DNA of 64,000 nucleotides from the IMG/VR virus record IMGVR_UViG_3300009068_000029, positions 1-64,000 of that record, one strand, 5' to 3'. This document shows positions 35,301-43,900 of this stretch, one piece after another. The notes beneath the pieces are model-generated. The model saw nothing but the letters and a program-made list of their open reading frames with translations. It was not told the DNA's origin and ran no database searches. The stretch's first letter is position 1; every line of letters starts with the position of its first letter. Source of the stretch: a virus. Made by a program: the position numbers and the translations under genes.

Positions 35301-38300
35301 CTTAGCTTCTTTTAGATTGTCTATAAACTTCTTAAGAGTTTCAATTTCTTTAGATACTAAGCCAGCCTCTTTAAAGTCAGCAGAGGCAAACAAGCTTTGT
35401 AAGCTGTTTGCTTTAACAGCTAAGAATTCATTCTTTGCTAAGATATTATCTATGATTTGTGCTCTAAACTCAGGATCATTTAGTCTAGGATTAGATACTA
35501 AGTTTCCATTGTCATCCAACTCTGGCTCATACATAAACAATTTATCTATGTCAAAATCCGATCCAGACTTAGTCACAATGGAAGGAGGAACTACCATTAC
35601 AGGACCCCCTACATTAGATAAGAACTTACGTACTCTAAAATACTCCATAGAGTTTAATCCTTGTACAGGAATACGTACTCCTACTATAGTAATTTTAGCA
35701 GAGTGTTCTGTTACCCAAGCATCATCTTCTAAAGCCTGGTTAAGTCTATCTAAAGTTGCAATACGTTCTCCGTTCCAAGTAAGATTAAGTAAAGGAGAAT
35801 GTTTCTTAGGATTAAAAGGAATTAAAACATCTGCAGGTTGTACTACTCCATTTTCAACACGATAGTCTCTTAAACCACTTACGTTAAATCCACTTGCTAT
35901 AGTTTTAAGTTGAGCAGTAGTAGGTTTCTTCATCCTAGTTCCTAATTTATTAAACCCTGTAGAAGCTAATTGAATATACGCTTCACCGAACAACTTAGGT
36001 CTTAATACACGTTTAGATAGTGCACTAGAAATAATCTGATCTATTAAAGAACGTTGTACACCTGCATCTAAAGAAAATACAAAAGAATTGGTAAGAGTAG
36101 GTCTTAAGAAAGAGTATACCGAAGTAGGAACATCCTTCTTATCAAATTCATTTTCTAACCAAATGGTAAAATCCATAGTATTAATAGCAGTTATATTTCC
36201 GTTATCATCTACAGTTGCTCCAATTTGAGAATAGATTTTTGCTTTTTCTACGTCTACAATAACTTGTACGTTTTCAATAAAAGCATTTTGAAGAGCGTTA
36301 ATCTTATCTTTTAAGTGAGCATACTGAGGATTCATTTCTCCTGCTACATAAAAGTTAGAAAAAATAAGTTTAACCATCTGAGTAGAAAGAGTAACTTCGT
36401 TCTTAGTCTTAGGAGCTATGTACTGCTGTCTACGCAATCCGTCAATAGGAAGTCTAAATACAGCTTCAGGATCTACTTTAGTAAGTTTTAATTCGCCATT
36501 CTCTCCCTCTACATACGTAGAAACCCCCTTTACATTTTTCTTTTCATAGTAAGAAAGTTCTTTTGTAGGAGTAGACATCTTATTACCACTAGAAAAGGTC
36601 GCTAAATCAACTCCCTTGTCTAAGTAATCCAGCATTAAACCTTCTAAGTCAGTATCAAACACCATAGAAGGACTCAAAGGAAATACAGAGTACTTACCTA
36701 GTACATTGTATTTTGTGTAATCTGTAGGAGATCCATAGTATCCTAACTTTAAAGAAGTTAAAATACCTAGATTACTCTTTTCAATTAAATCATATACTTT
36801 GGCTTTGTCTGCATCAGACTTAGACTCTCTGTAAGTTTTAATTGCTTTAAATACTTCTAACTCATGTTTGTATGCTTTCTCCAGTTGAGGAGGCCATTCT
36901 CCTACAGAGTTAAGATAGAAACGAATAAAATCTAAACTAGCATAAGCTTGAGCATTTGCCTCTTCGTCCTGTGCAAAAACAGCATTGACGTTGTTATCAA
37001 TCTTTTTAGTTTCTTTAGCTATTTCCCCAGGAGTAAGAGGACCTTTAACAGAAACTAATGCACTTAGATAATTTTCTCTCATGCTCTCTCTGATACTATC
37101 TCTTGTACTTTCGTCTAGATACTCAAATGTTTTTACATCTTCGTACTGTACATAGTTAAGATTATTATCATAAGCTCTTGCTTTTCCTTTACCTCTTTGA
37201 AGTTCTTCTAATCCTCTAGACAAAACACCGTTAGAACTATTGTTCCAAGAGTTAATATCTTGATTATCCAAACGAGGTTGTTTTCCTGGAGAAATAGCAG
37301 CACCTAGACGCTTAAATACCTCTCTCCATTCTCCGTTTTTAATCTTAAAGTTAGAAGGATCCCCTATAAGCAAGTGCAGTAACTCTACCTGGTGAGCATA
37401 GTAGTTAGTAGCAAAGTGCATTAAAATAGAGTTTATCTCCTCATCAGTGTATTCAGAGCCATCGTTCTTTGGGTACAGTCTATTAAACTGTTTGGCCAAG
37501 TCTTTGTTTTCTCCTTTGCTTAGGATTTCTATAAAAGAAGTTCTTAGACTCTGAACAGAATCTGTAAAGTAATCTGTCAAAGAGTTTTTAAACTCCCCAT
37601 AAAGACTGTTACTAGACATTCCAAACATTCCAAGTAAAGCACCTTTAAGAGCAGCTTTGTTTTCAGCAACATTTATAGCTTCCTTAATTCTATCTTGCAT
37701 AGATTCAGGAATCATATCTTTAAATATAATAAAGTCTGATCCTAAAATTTCTTTTCTGTTTGATTGTGCTTTGTCATCAAACATACGCATAGCCTCAAAA
37801 TACAAGTACTGTTGCATCTGTGCTACAAAAGAAGAAGCAAGTACAGTTTTATTTTTAAAGTTATATTCTTCGTACGGAAAGTACTCTCTATCTGATTTGT
37901 TACCGTTTATAGAAGTTGCAAAAGAACTACTCTTAGCTCCTACTCGCATATTTTCTACAATAGCATCTCTCTTAAAAGAGATAAAATCTTGAAGTAACTT
38001 ACCATCTCCAGTAAGGTTAGTTGTCTTGTCCCCCATAGAAGTTCCTATGGTATAGCCTGACATGTTAGCAACTCTTAATTCTACATCCTCTCCTGCAGTA
38101 GTAACTCTTCTTGTACCATCATCTTTACGAAACATCTTCTTCATTAGGATACTGTATTCTAAGAAGTTGTTTGTTTCAGGATTTAAGTGACCACTTAAGT
38201 CATAGATACTATCTACACTATTAATCTTAGAAACAGTGTCTATCAAGTGATTCCATTCTCTTACTGCGTACTCTAAGTTACCTTCTGGACTAATGTATGA

Positions 38301-40865
38301 AGCAGAGTTAGAAATATTATAGATTTTTTCAAAAGCAGAAAAAGCAGAAGTTCTTTCGTTATCTAATGTAGCAAACTTAAAATGTGCCGCTACGTATTCT
38401 TTTATTGCTTTCTCTTTAGGACTAGAACCTAACTTATCTATCTGAGCTTTAAGTTGCTTAGACAAATCAGAAGACAAAGTCAATAAAGGGTTAGAACCTA
38501 CAACAGGTGCAGAAAGTTCTGAAGGAAGCATTGAAATAAGATTTAACTTAAACAATGCATTGTTTGCTACTCGTACAATGTTTCTTGTATTGGTAGGAGT
38601 AAATACTGGATTTACACTAAACTGTAATTCTCCTTTCTTATTAAACAACAAGTTAGGGTTTCTATTACCAATTAAATCAATACCAAAAACATCATTTAAA
38701 AATTCAAAAACTGCTTTGTGAGAACTGAAACCTGTTTCTTTATAGATAGAGTAGTCTGTTAACACACCTGCAGAATCAAATATAGCTAAAGTACTTTCAC
38801 TAGAATCTGTTATTCTATATTTACGAAGTCTGTTAGTTACAAAGTTTTGATCAAAGTATTCTATAAGCTTTTCTTGAGACAAAGTATTGTTCAAGAAAGT
38901 TACGTGTTCCATTACAGTGTCCTTATCTTGAGATACTTTGACAGTTGTAGATTTAATTCTAGACTTAACTTCATAAGGAGATACAGTAGGCATAGCTGCA
39001 AACTGCATAAACTGTGCTTTTAAAGCCATCTGAGACAATGAAAGTGTGTCAGTAGACTTAGGTAACCTATCTATTAAGTTCTGTAACTGAGGAGCAATAT
39101 CCAAAGAGTCTCTTAGTCTCTGCAATGCTTCTTCATAGTTTATAGAACCGCTTACCTTATTTAAGATTAAGTTCTTGTTTCTAAGAAAGTCCCCTGCTTG
39201 TGGTAAACCAAAAGAATTACCTGTAGCTGTTATTAATTCTCCTTTATTGTTATAATAGATTCCTGGAAGAGTTTTAATAAGTTGTAAAATTTCAGGAGAA
39301 GCAAGTGTCATAGGATCTACATCTTCTGCATTTGCAAAACTTCGACTATCTCTAGTAAAGTTTTCTTCATTCATTTCATCTAACCTATTGTCTACATCAG
39401 ACTCGTTTATATTATTTCCTAAGTAGAATACACCTCCTTTAGAGTTCTTTTGGTGATTCTTTACTACTTGACTCCAACCATCATTCTCTGCAGTACGTAC
39501 TACTAATCCTTTTAGATTCTTTATTCTAGAATTTAAAACAAGTGCAGTAGCTTCATCAGCAGTAGTTGCTTCTAGTTGTAAAGCACTGATATATTGCAAC
39601 ATAGAATCCCTAGCACTTTCATATAACTTAGGAAGGTACACAGACTTAAGTCTAGTGTCAAGCAAGAAAGACATATCTAACTTAGAAACGTTACCGTTTG
39701 CATCTGTAAAATTGTCCATTGCATCTGCTAAGAAGTAGTCAATAGCACTAAATATTTCTGCAGCCTCTAAAGCGTTATAACCAAAAGGAATAACTCTACC
39801 ATCCTTTGCTTTGTATTCAATCTGGAAAGCTTTATTTCTGTTTAAAGCTTTTTCAGAAATGTTACTGACATTTGGTTTGTATTCAGATAATTGATTAGAA
39901 TATAATTTTTCAAACAACCCAGCAATACCTTCTACTAATGCTTCTGGATTTTGTTGAGCAACCTCTTGAGGACTTACTATAAATAAATCTGTAAGAAAGT
40001 CCCAAATTCTTTGAAAGATATTTTTTACAGGAGTCTCTACTATAGGGGGAACAACTTCAGGATTAGATTTATTTAAAGCAAAGTCTCTAAACTCTTCTGC
40101 AAGCACTTCTTCTATCTGACGATTAGTTAAAGAGTAGTAAGGTACTTCAGTACCATTAATATTAACAGTAGAAGGTCTAGATTTAACTGTTTGATATAAA
40201 GCAGTTCTCTCTTCTTTGGTCATGAATCGTTGAGTAAATTCATGCCATCCTTCGTGATAAAGATCGGAGTAATCAGATCCTTTGTATAAAGTAATTGCAG
40301 ACTTAGTCCATGTAGCAAAAGAACTTTCTTCTTTGTTCTGCATGTTAGCAAACTTTAAGTGAGCAGACAAAGGAGAACTCTTGAACCAGATATAAGAATC
40401 TAATAACTGTCTGCCATTAGCAATCTTACGTGTTTCATCAAAAGCAACTTTTTGTAGATTCTCACTTATAACTCTTTCTGCTTTAAATCCTTGAGCAACA
40501 AACTTCATTACTCTCTCTGAAGCTTTTTCTAAAGTTTCATTCTCCTGTACAAAACTGTGTATAATGTTTGCTTGTTCTTGTATTGGAAGATCTTTAAAGT
40601 TTGGATTGTTCTTATGTAGCTTCTTGCTATAAAAGATAGCAGTGGCTAATGTAGCTTGTTTTACATTGTTGTAAGAGTTTAAAAAGTGATTGTATAAAGG
40701 ATTGTCTACGACTGTTTCTTTTCCTTTTACTTTTATCACCGTTTTATCTAGAGGATAACCTCCGTTTCTATTCCATACAAAATAGGCAAAGTCTTCTCCT
40801 ACTAGGTTACTAAGGTGAGTAAACTCAGCACGTATACTACTATCACTTAAATTAGGACAAATCAT
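29304..40865 (-). CDS. Giant virion RNA polymerase polyprotein, 3,853 aa
   Basis: The catalytic core lies near the middle: VRIPVQGLNSMEYFRVRKFL, then KSGSDFDIDKLFMYEP with DFDID at 1,770-1,774. The motif DFDID with the preceding R-P-Q block is that of crAss-like phage RNA polymerases (double-psi beta-barrel, QDE-1/YonO-related), which I recall to be packaged in the virion and injected to read early genes. N-terminus: HEGWHEF (204-210), a HExxH zincin motif, with ligand helix RQIEEVLAEEF (about 249-259). A third, altered module sits at 2,686-2,690 (EEAAH). Near 3,160 is LLHEIQND, a box seen in large phage polyproteins. It is one uninterrupted frame. Confidence 0.88.
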   Translation of the reverse strand: MICPNLSDSSIRAEFTHLSNLVGEDFAYFVWNRNGGYPLDKTVIKVKGKETVVDNPLYNHFLNSYNNVKQATLATAIFYSKKLHKNNPNFKDLPIQEQANIIHSFVQENETLEKASERVMKFVAQGFKAERVISENLQKVAFDETRKIANGRQLLDSYIWFKSSPLSAHLKFANMQNKEESSFATWTKSAITLYKGSDYSDLYHEGWHEFTQRFMTKEERTALYQTVKSRPSTVNINGTEVPYYSLTNRQIEEVLAEEFRDFALNKSNPEVVPPIVETPVKNIFQRIWDFLTDLFIVSPQEVAQQNPEALVEGIAGLFEKLYSNQLSEYKPNVSNISEKALNRNKAFQIEYKAKDGRVIPFGYNALEAAEIFSAIDYFLADAMDNFTDANGNVSKLDMSFLLDTRLKSVYLPKLYESARDSMLQYISALQLEATTADEATALVLNSRIKNLKGLVVRTAENDGWSQVVKNHQKNSKGGVFYLGNNINESDVDNRLDEMNEENFTRDSRSFANAEDVDPMTLASPEILQLIKTLPGIYYNNKGELITATGNSFGLPQAGDFLRNKNLILNKVSGSINYEEALQRLRDSLDIAPQLQNLIDRLPKSTDTLSLSQMALKAQFMQFAAMPTVSPYEVKSRIKSTTVKVSQDKDTVMEHVTFLNNTLSQEKLIEYFDQNFVTNRLRKYRITDSSESTLAIFDSAGVLTDYSIYKETGFSSHKAVFEFLNDVFGIDLIGNRNPNLLFNKKGELQFSVNPVFTPTNTRNIVRVANNALFKLNLISMLPSELSAPVVGSNPLLTLSSDLSKQLKAQIDKLGSSPKEKAIKEYVAAHFKFATLDNERTSAFSAFEKIYNISNSASYISPEGNLEYAVREWNHLIDTVSKINSVDSIYDLSGHLNPETNNFLEYSILMKKMFRKDDGTRRVTTAGEDVELRVANMSGYTIGTSMGDKTTNLTGDGKLLQDFISFKRDAIVENMRVGAKSSSFATSINGNKSDREYFPYEEYNFKNKTVLASSFVAQMQQYLYFEAMRMFDDKAQSNRKEILGSDFIIFKDMIPESMQDRIKEAINVAENKAALKGALLGMFGMSSNSLYGEFKNSLTDYFTDSVQSLRTSFIEILSKGENKDLAKQFNRLYPKNDGSEYTDEEINSILMHFATNYYAHQVELLHLLIGDPSNFKIKNGEWREVFKRLGAAISPGKQPRLDNQDINSWNNSSNGVLSRGLEELQRGKGKARAYDNNLNYVQYEDVKTFEYLDESTRDSIRESMRENYLSALVSVKGPLTPGEIAKETKKIDNNVNAVFAQDEEANAQAYASLDFIRFYLNSVGEWPPQLEKAYKHELEVFKAIKTYRESKSDADKAKVYDLIEKSNLGILTSLKLGYYGSPTDYTKYNVLGKYSVFPLSPSMVFDTDLEGLMLDYLDKGVDLATFSSGNKMSTPTKELSYYEKKNVKGVSTYVEGENGELKLTKVDPEAVFRLPIDGLRRQQYIAPKTKNEVTLSTQMVKLIFSNFYVAGEMNPQYAHLKDKINALQNAFIENVQVIVDVEKAKIYSQIGATVDDNGNITAINTMDFTIWLENEFDKKDVPTSVYSFLRPTLTNSFVFSLDAGVQRSLIDQIISSALSKRVLRPKLFGEAYIQLASTGFNKLGTRMKKPTTAQLKTIASGFNVSGLRDYRVENGVVQPADVLIPFNPKKHSPLLNLTWNGERIATLDRLNQALEDDAWVTEHSAKITIVGVRIPVQGLNSMEYFRVRKFLSNVGGPVMVVPPSIVTKSGSDFDIDKLFMYEPELDDNGNLVSNPRLNDPEFRAQIIDNILAKNEFLAVKANSLQSLFASADFKEAGLVSKEIETLKKFIDNLKEAKKSGDTDTITEFKENIGPLNMKLSIAIERFKTLRSQDPNVVEMLQNLVAVNEVLADMKDISEKAIKGSASNNMISVISSILSEPSIFTEFTKPNTNVILPAIAEEYQKMKGKSSRISSSALFLIETSVRIFTENNLGKKSLSVDAKVNALHKLYQQTGLRFKSNPEIIDLNKFYLLKANKNKNTKEIELGGLYDADGINLISDVINEFINGHVDIEKEDWINYFNADRERTPLILQMVINGTPVEEAILLVNQPIVQHYIRSSKITKVGKALGQKPADLFKDYIKPAMDMLGEKAVYVDKKLDEKLTIEKLLSTPSIVEALSAENFNKTNYPPNPNVYRSPYDKIKANRNTKEGTKALKAQLAFIAQYYIVQTQNQMLLELTTNIDFNTANYRINTEFYSTAQGIIEASDNFNPEGINKILENSVVSPFNILEANQSVVDQVWDFFSLDIVKQHLHMVKNYYGKYWGRDKTVKNFNQLMNSMMLSFFQNTPELKPWYAKYGPDSGLLDTTAKNNLRSRFDTIFNNTEDSKLRTFANNNIILNNFTSIMVEGTTMFYPGMLTNEKDVDTVNAGQKDFSDGLNHPNPEVRGFFSDLANTVLLSQGSNIKYRSIHNFIPMEAQTDIMIELSIVLKKIKESIDNPETLEFLGNFLQKTTDIHSAIYWPGKLNEVVVTSKMKTFPDFTKEPVKESKITNGDNLAKAKTYAQESSNDASEPEFDSFDEASIIAERTKQKQVKTLAATTQPSTTTQNNDTLFGIDLQNQGQLEFHVNTLNVVAQFLENVGVEQRLVSEFLSQEGSVVEGAIAATNFIEGTVDIIDDLSKRPEAWNKLPEEAAHFWYRLLKTNSPLKKALWESHQVALKNNKLYQTEYGKLVSKPEDLTEESIGQLIAESIKRIENKNANTSDYSFFKKFLDWVNSVIKNFKNTTIDPFEVAAMKILSSDMSDLMTWAEYSKLNNIVNFADVLTNQSVAPIDYTLINDIGIAAANLLIVEDNTIVFKYGFVFRNSDYKQKYGDNSPYFSTQEELDNWVSTNIPEHNQRQKAIIQEVRDNEQFFDRLLNKSFRKKSKFLPKTLRKYFNIVDSDNLYTLEPWNVSQELEKITKKLSDEEKEQLVRTNGYTNIAPTLKVLPDLLQKYKKNPIVLSETIKLDGAKKQELSILDGIRKMIKSENPNLKSITAEDFVQQVHEWLNFHYLLGFADESTYLSYRVDQTFTNVKDRSSDEDFELANMTEAEIQALPFAERQRIATILGLTKQNPDVYHNKVSLRFNDKYHLKSGHFNKSPSAWGNLTYFYTGKNKWKDRVLLHEIQNDNIEFLREYKSEKVNVETSLGRYLQDLNKTLLANIAQIESPNSRVLTHFSGEFSTYKSLNTLLDSLKEMPLNGGQGLATFKQRIAESIELYKSDDSVYTRPEKAQKLVDGAYTAKRKFAEFKKRGGIKSLLTESELEELRLMLRGLNAPMEINEWEYTALTVAEKKEIFKSRTIALREGINERFRKLYGDNAPLIALSVPAKRLPKTQRHLRGTNEEKLNESVDSLLAFSEIQMDKYLSKAINDTKRIYSMARNATTAYEFNLSLSKITANQFNTLIENFKYNQNLLAQSVKEQSQKDLNSSQNAETKKAKSIIQYLEQNFDGKLGEFTVRSLNNSVYATSTGEGVSGRVSADMWDIKKFLDYVKQVNPSLLDIDTSFLLFTDQQNTFTALKQKALDKKEELEKDYGKVEEEVKQTLDVEMNYFTPLVHHLIQKHINQYGKDFPMYFSGFEITKLTQNNDRTALIYAGKDEVNIVDKSNFIVGENRYELIAGTQEGDNKYYKGNIKSLPENDVEISQQEYEKTYQQATERRAKEIKYEAALNIGILDSSEEGINSGEDIKKLSDKELEQAIKKLNDYKKESKQNLDRVVNTIMNISNSKPIETGAIYNAMTQVSGVKLVWENKVEGLNGEPGGYKVDLSNYNYNTPVLYGLQTPQAVNLELTVPTVAMIPADMDSLENTEFEVTKCRED

Positions 40866-40887
40866 TTTATTTTAGTTGTTATTATTA

Positions 40888-40895
40888 CAAATATA
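40888..40895 (-). promoter_or_regulatory. -7 box upstream of the RNA polymerase giant
   Basis: TATATTTG on the minus strand (context CTTATATTTGTAATAA), 22 bases before the ATG at 40,865, giving a short leader that includes AACTAAAATAAA. No -33 TTG at 19-21 bases. Partial match to the Bacteroidota promoter, supported by the same TATATTTGTA core as elsewhere. Confidence 0.5.
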
Positions 40896-40933
40896 AGTTG
40901 TTAATGTTGTTTTGGTTTAAATATCAAAGATAC

Positions 40934-43900
40934 TTAAGCAATATCATCTAGGTCACCTTTACAAGCCTCTTTAACTTCTTTAGCTGCTGCTCTAAGTTCT
41001 TCTTCATCTTGTAAAGAATCTAAGAAAGGAGACTCACTAGTTACTTCTGCCTGAGGCTCTTCAAAAGTATTTGCTGTAAGTACAGGACGAGTCTTCTTAA
41101 CAACAGGAGTTTCTGCAGGTTGTGTAGGAGCAACAGGATCAGTAGGGACAGTAGAACTCATCTTACCTTCAGAAGGATTTGCTAAATCTATTTCTGCAAG
41201 GAATCTAGGAGTACCAAAGTTTTTACCAAAAGGAGAATTAGGCTTTACTAAAATAATAGTAACAGGCTTTTCTCTTTCTGCTATTTGTACTCTAGCTGCA
41301 TAGAACGGAGAACCTAATGCACCTGGATCCTCTGAATCATAAGGAGTAAGTTCAAAGTATACACTAGCTCCCGTACCTCCATTATTATTTTTTATTAACT
41401 TAGGATAGTACACAGTAGATAATTTACTTGGATCTGCAAGAACTGTGTTAACTGCCATTTGATAGAATTCTTCTCCAATTCGAGTAATCCCTGATAATTG
41501 AGAAGCATCTGGTACAGCGCTTCTACTTATAGCATCTAATGCTCTAGGGTATAAAAGAATAGACAAAGTCTGTAATGCAGATGGTCCACTAGGTTTAGCA
41601 GGTTCTTCTAAAGCAGCTAGTTCTTTTAATTCATTATTTAATAAAGAAAGTGTACTGTTTACATGATCATAAAAATCTTTAGTATCTGTATTTTTTCCAG
41701 CAGGTTTTGTTGGCAAGTTCATACTATTATTAAATGCTTCTAAATCTTGTTTAGAATCACTTAAAAAACCTATGCCATCTTTTAATTTACCATTACCATT
41801 ATCTTCTCTGCTTTGAATAACTCCTATTCCTTCATTAAGTATTTTAGATAATTTTTCAAATACTTGAAATCCGTAATTATTATTTATTTGTTCTTCACTT
41901 CCTTTATTAATCCATCCTTTTTCTACTCCAATTCCAAATACTGCATACCAGTTACCTGCTTTTACATTTTTCTTACCAGCTTGTCCAGTACTAATATAAA
42001 AAGGTATATTATATTTACCTATTTTCATTAACACCATCACCCTATCAGAATAATCAATTGTATTATATTCTTTACCATTAATATTAATAGGAGATAATAA
42101 CTTATTATTTTTTAACCAATTTAATTTTTCATTTAAAGTATTTAATTTAGACAATTCTTCTACTATTTTAGAAACAGGAGTAGATATTAAGTCTATATCA
42201 GCTTTAGCATCTATAGGTTGAGCAGGAACAGCAGGAACAGCAGGAGCATCTACTACTTGTTTAGGAGTTTCTACCTTAGGCTCAACTCCAACTATTTCTG
42301 GAAACTTTTCTTCAAGAATTTCAGTAGAAAGATAAACAACCTTGTTTACAGGTCTAGCTACTTCTCCATCTTTAATAGGGAAGTTGTGAGTATCTTTTAA
42401 GTACTCAGCGTAAGACTGAGTTACAGGGCCTTCTGGTTTAAGTCTTAAAATAGAATCTCCACTCTTCATCAAAGTGAGACTTGCCTTGTAATAATGGTTT
42501 TTAAGAACGTTTGCAAACTCTTCTTTAGTTAATACACTGTTTTGAAATCCCGTAGGAGTCTTTTTTGATTGAACAATTACTACAGGAAATTGACCATTGC
42601 CAGGTTCATAGTCTTCGTTTACAAAAAAATGTAAACGATTATTTCTGTCCACTTGATTAATTAAATTAAACAAATAACTTTCAGCTTCTTTAGGACTTGC
42701 AAAATAAGGGTTCTCTTCAGAGAAATATAATTCAGCTAATGCATCTGCTTCAGCTGGATCTACTGTATTGTTAGTCAATAAAGTAGGATTACCATTATTG
42801 TTAAAGTAAACACGACCTTTCTCAAAAGCATAATTCCTTCCAAACACAGGCTCTCTAGGATCTTCTATAATCTTAAACTCACTGATTCTTGCTTTCTTTA
42901 TGTTTTCTAATTCCGTACTACTTCCTCTTTCAAAAGTAGTTATAGGAGTAGGAAGCATAACCCCAGAAGAAACATCATAATCAAAATCTAAATAAGGGAA
43001 AGTATCTGAAAGAGAATCTGCTTCGGATACTGCCTTCTTTAAAGCAAGTAATCTTTCAAATGTAACTGCATTTTTATTCCTAAGTTCCTGCTCTGATCCT
43101 CCTAGCTTAGAGTATTCCGCAATTACTCTATCACTAATTTTAAAACTTCCTGAGTCAACTAATGATAAGTTTAATTCCATAGGAAGCCCCTCTAGTGTTA
43201 TTAGACTTTTTTCTGAATCTATTGCCGTAATAATTGCCTCTGGGTTTGTAAATAAACCAGAACCTACTGGATACAACTTATTAGGCTTAAGAGGGTCAAC
43301 GTCAACCTTAGTAGAGGTAAAAAAGAATTTAATCATTCCTGAGTCATAGAAATTCTTTCCTATAATTGCATCTATAGGAGTCATTAGAATTTCTTTATCC
43401 TCCTCACTCATAGCATTCCAACTATCTAGAGACATTTGGTTTTCAGAAATATGAGTAACAATCTTTTCAAACTCTTCTCTAGGATTTACATCTTGACTTC
43501 TCTGACCTATGTGATAAAGTAAGAATAGTTTCCTATTCATAATCCTAATCTTAATATTAGGAGTAGTAGTAAGTTGCTCTATTAAAGATACATTTCTTTT
43601 TACTGCAGGATCTTCGTTCTTGGTATTATTCTTAGTATACTCAAGTGCTGCACTTCTTAAAGGAGAAGCTAAGTACTCTAACTGGGTTTTACGAGCCTGT
43701 ACTTCTTGAGTAACTACTTCGTTTAACCTATCAACTTTACCTTTTTGTTTAGGATTAGGCTCGTTTTTCTTAGCTACAGTCTTAGTTCCAGTGGGGGGAA
43801 TAGTTGTAGTAGTTGTAGTCGTAGTCGTAGTTGTAGTTTTTTGAGCTACTCTATCTGCAGGCATATCATTTGCAAAGTATCTATCTGCAATAAACTTAAG

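Noticed and set aside
35242-35865. 207-codon frame opposite the RNA polymerase giant
   Set aside because: Lies antisense to the polymerase core; Ser/Leu-rich shadow of the real coding frame, no start signal.
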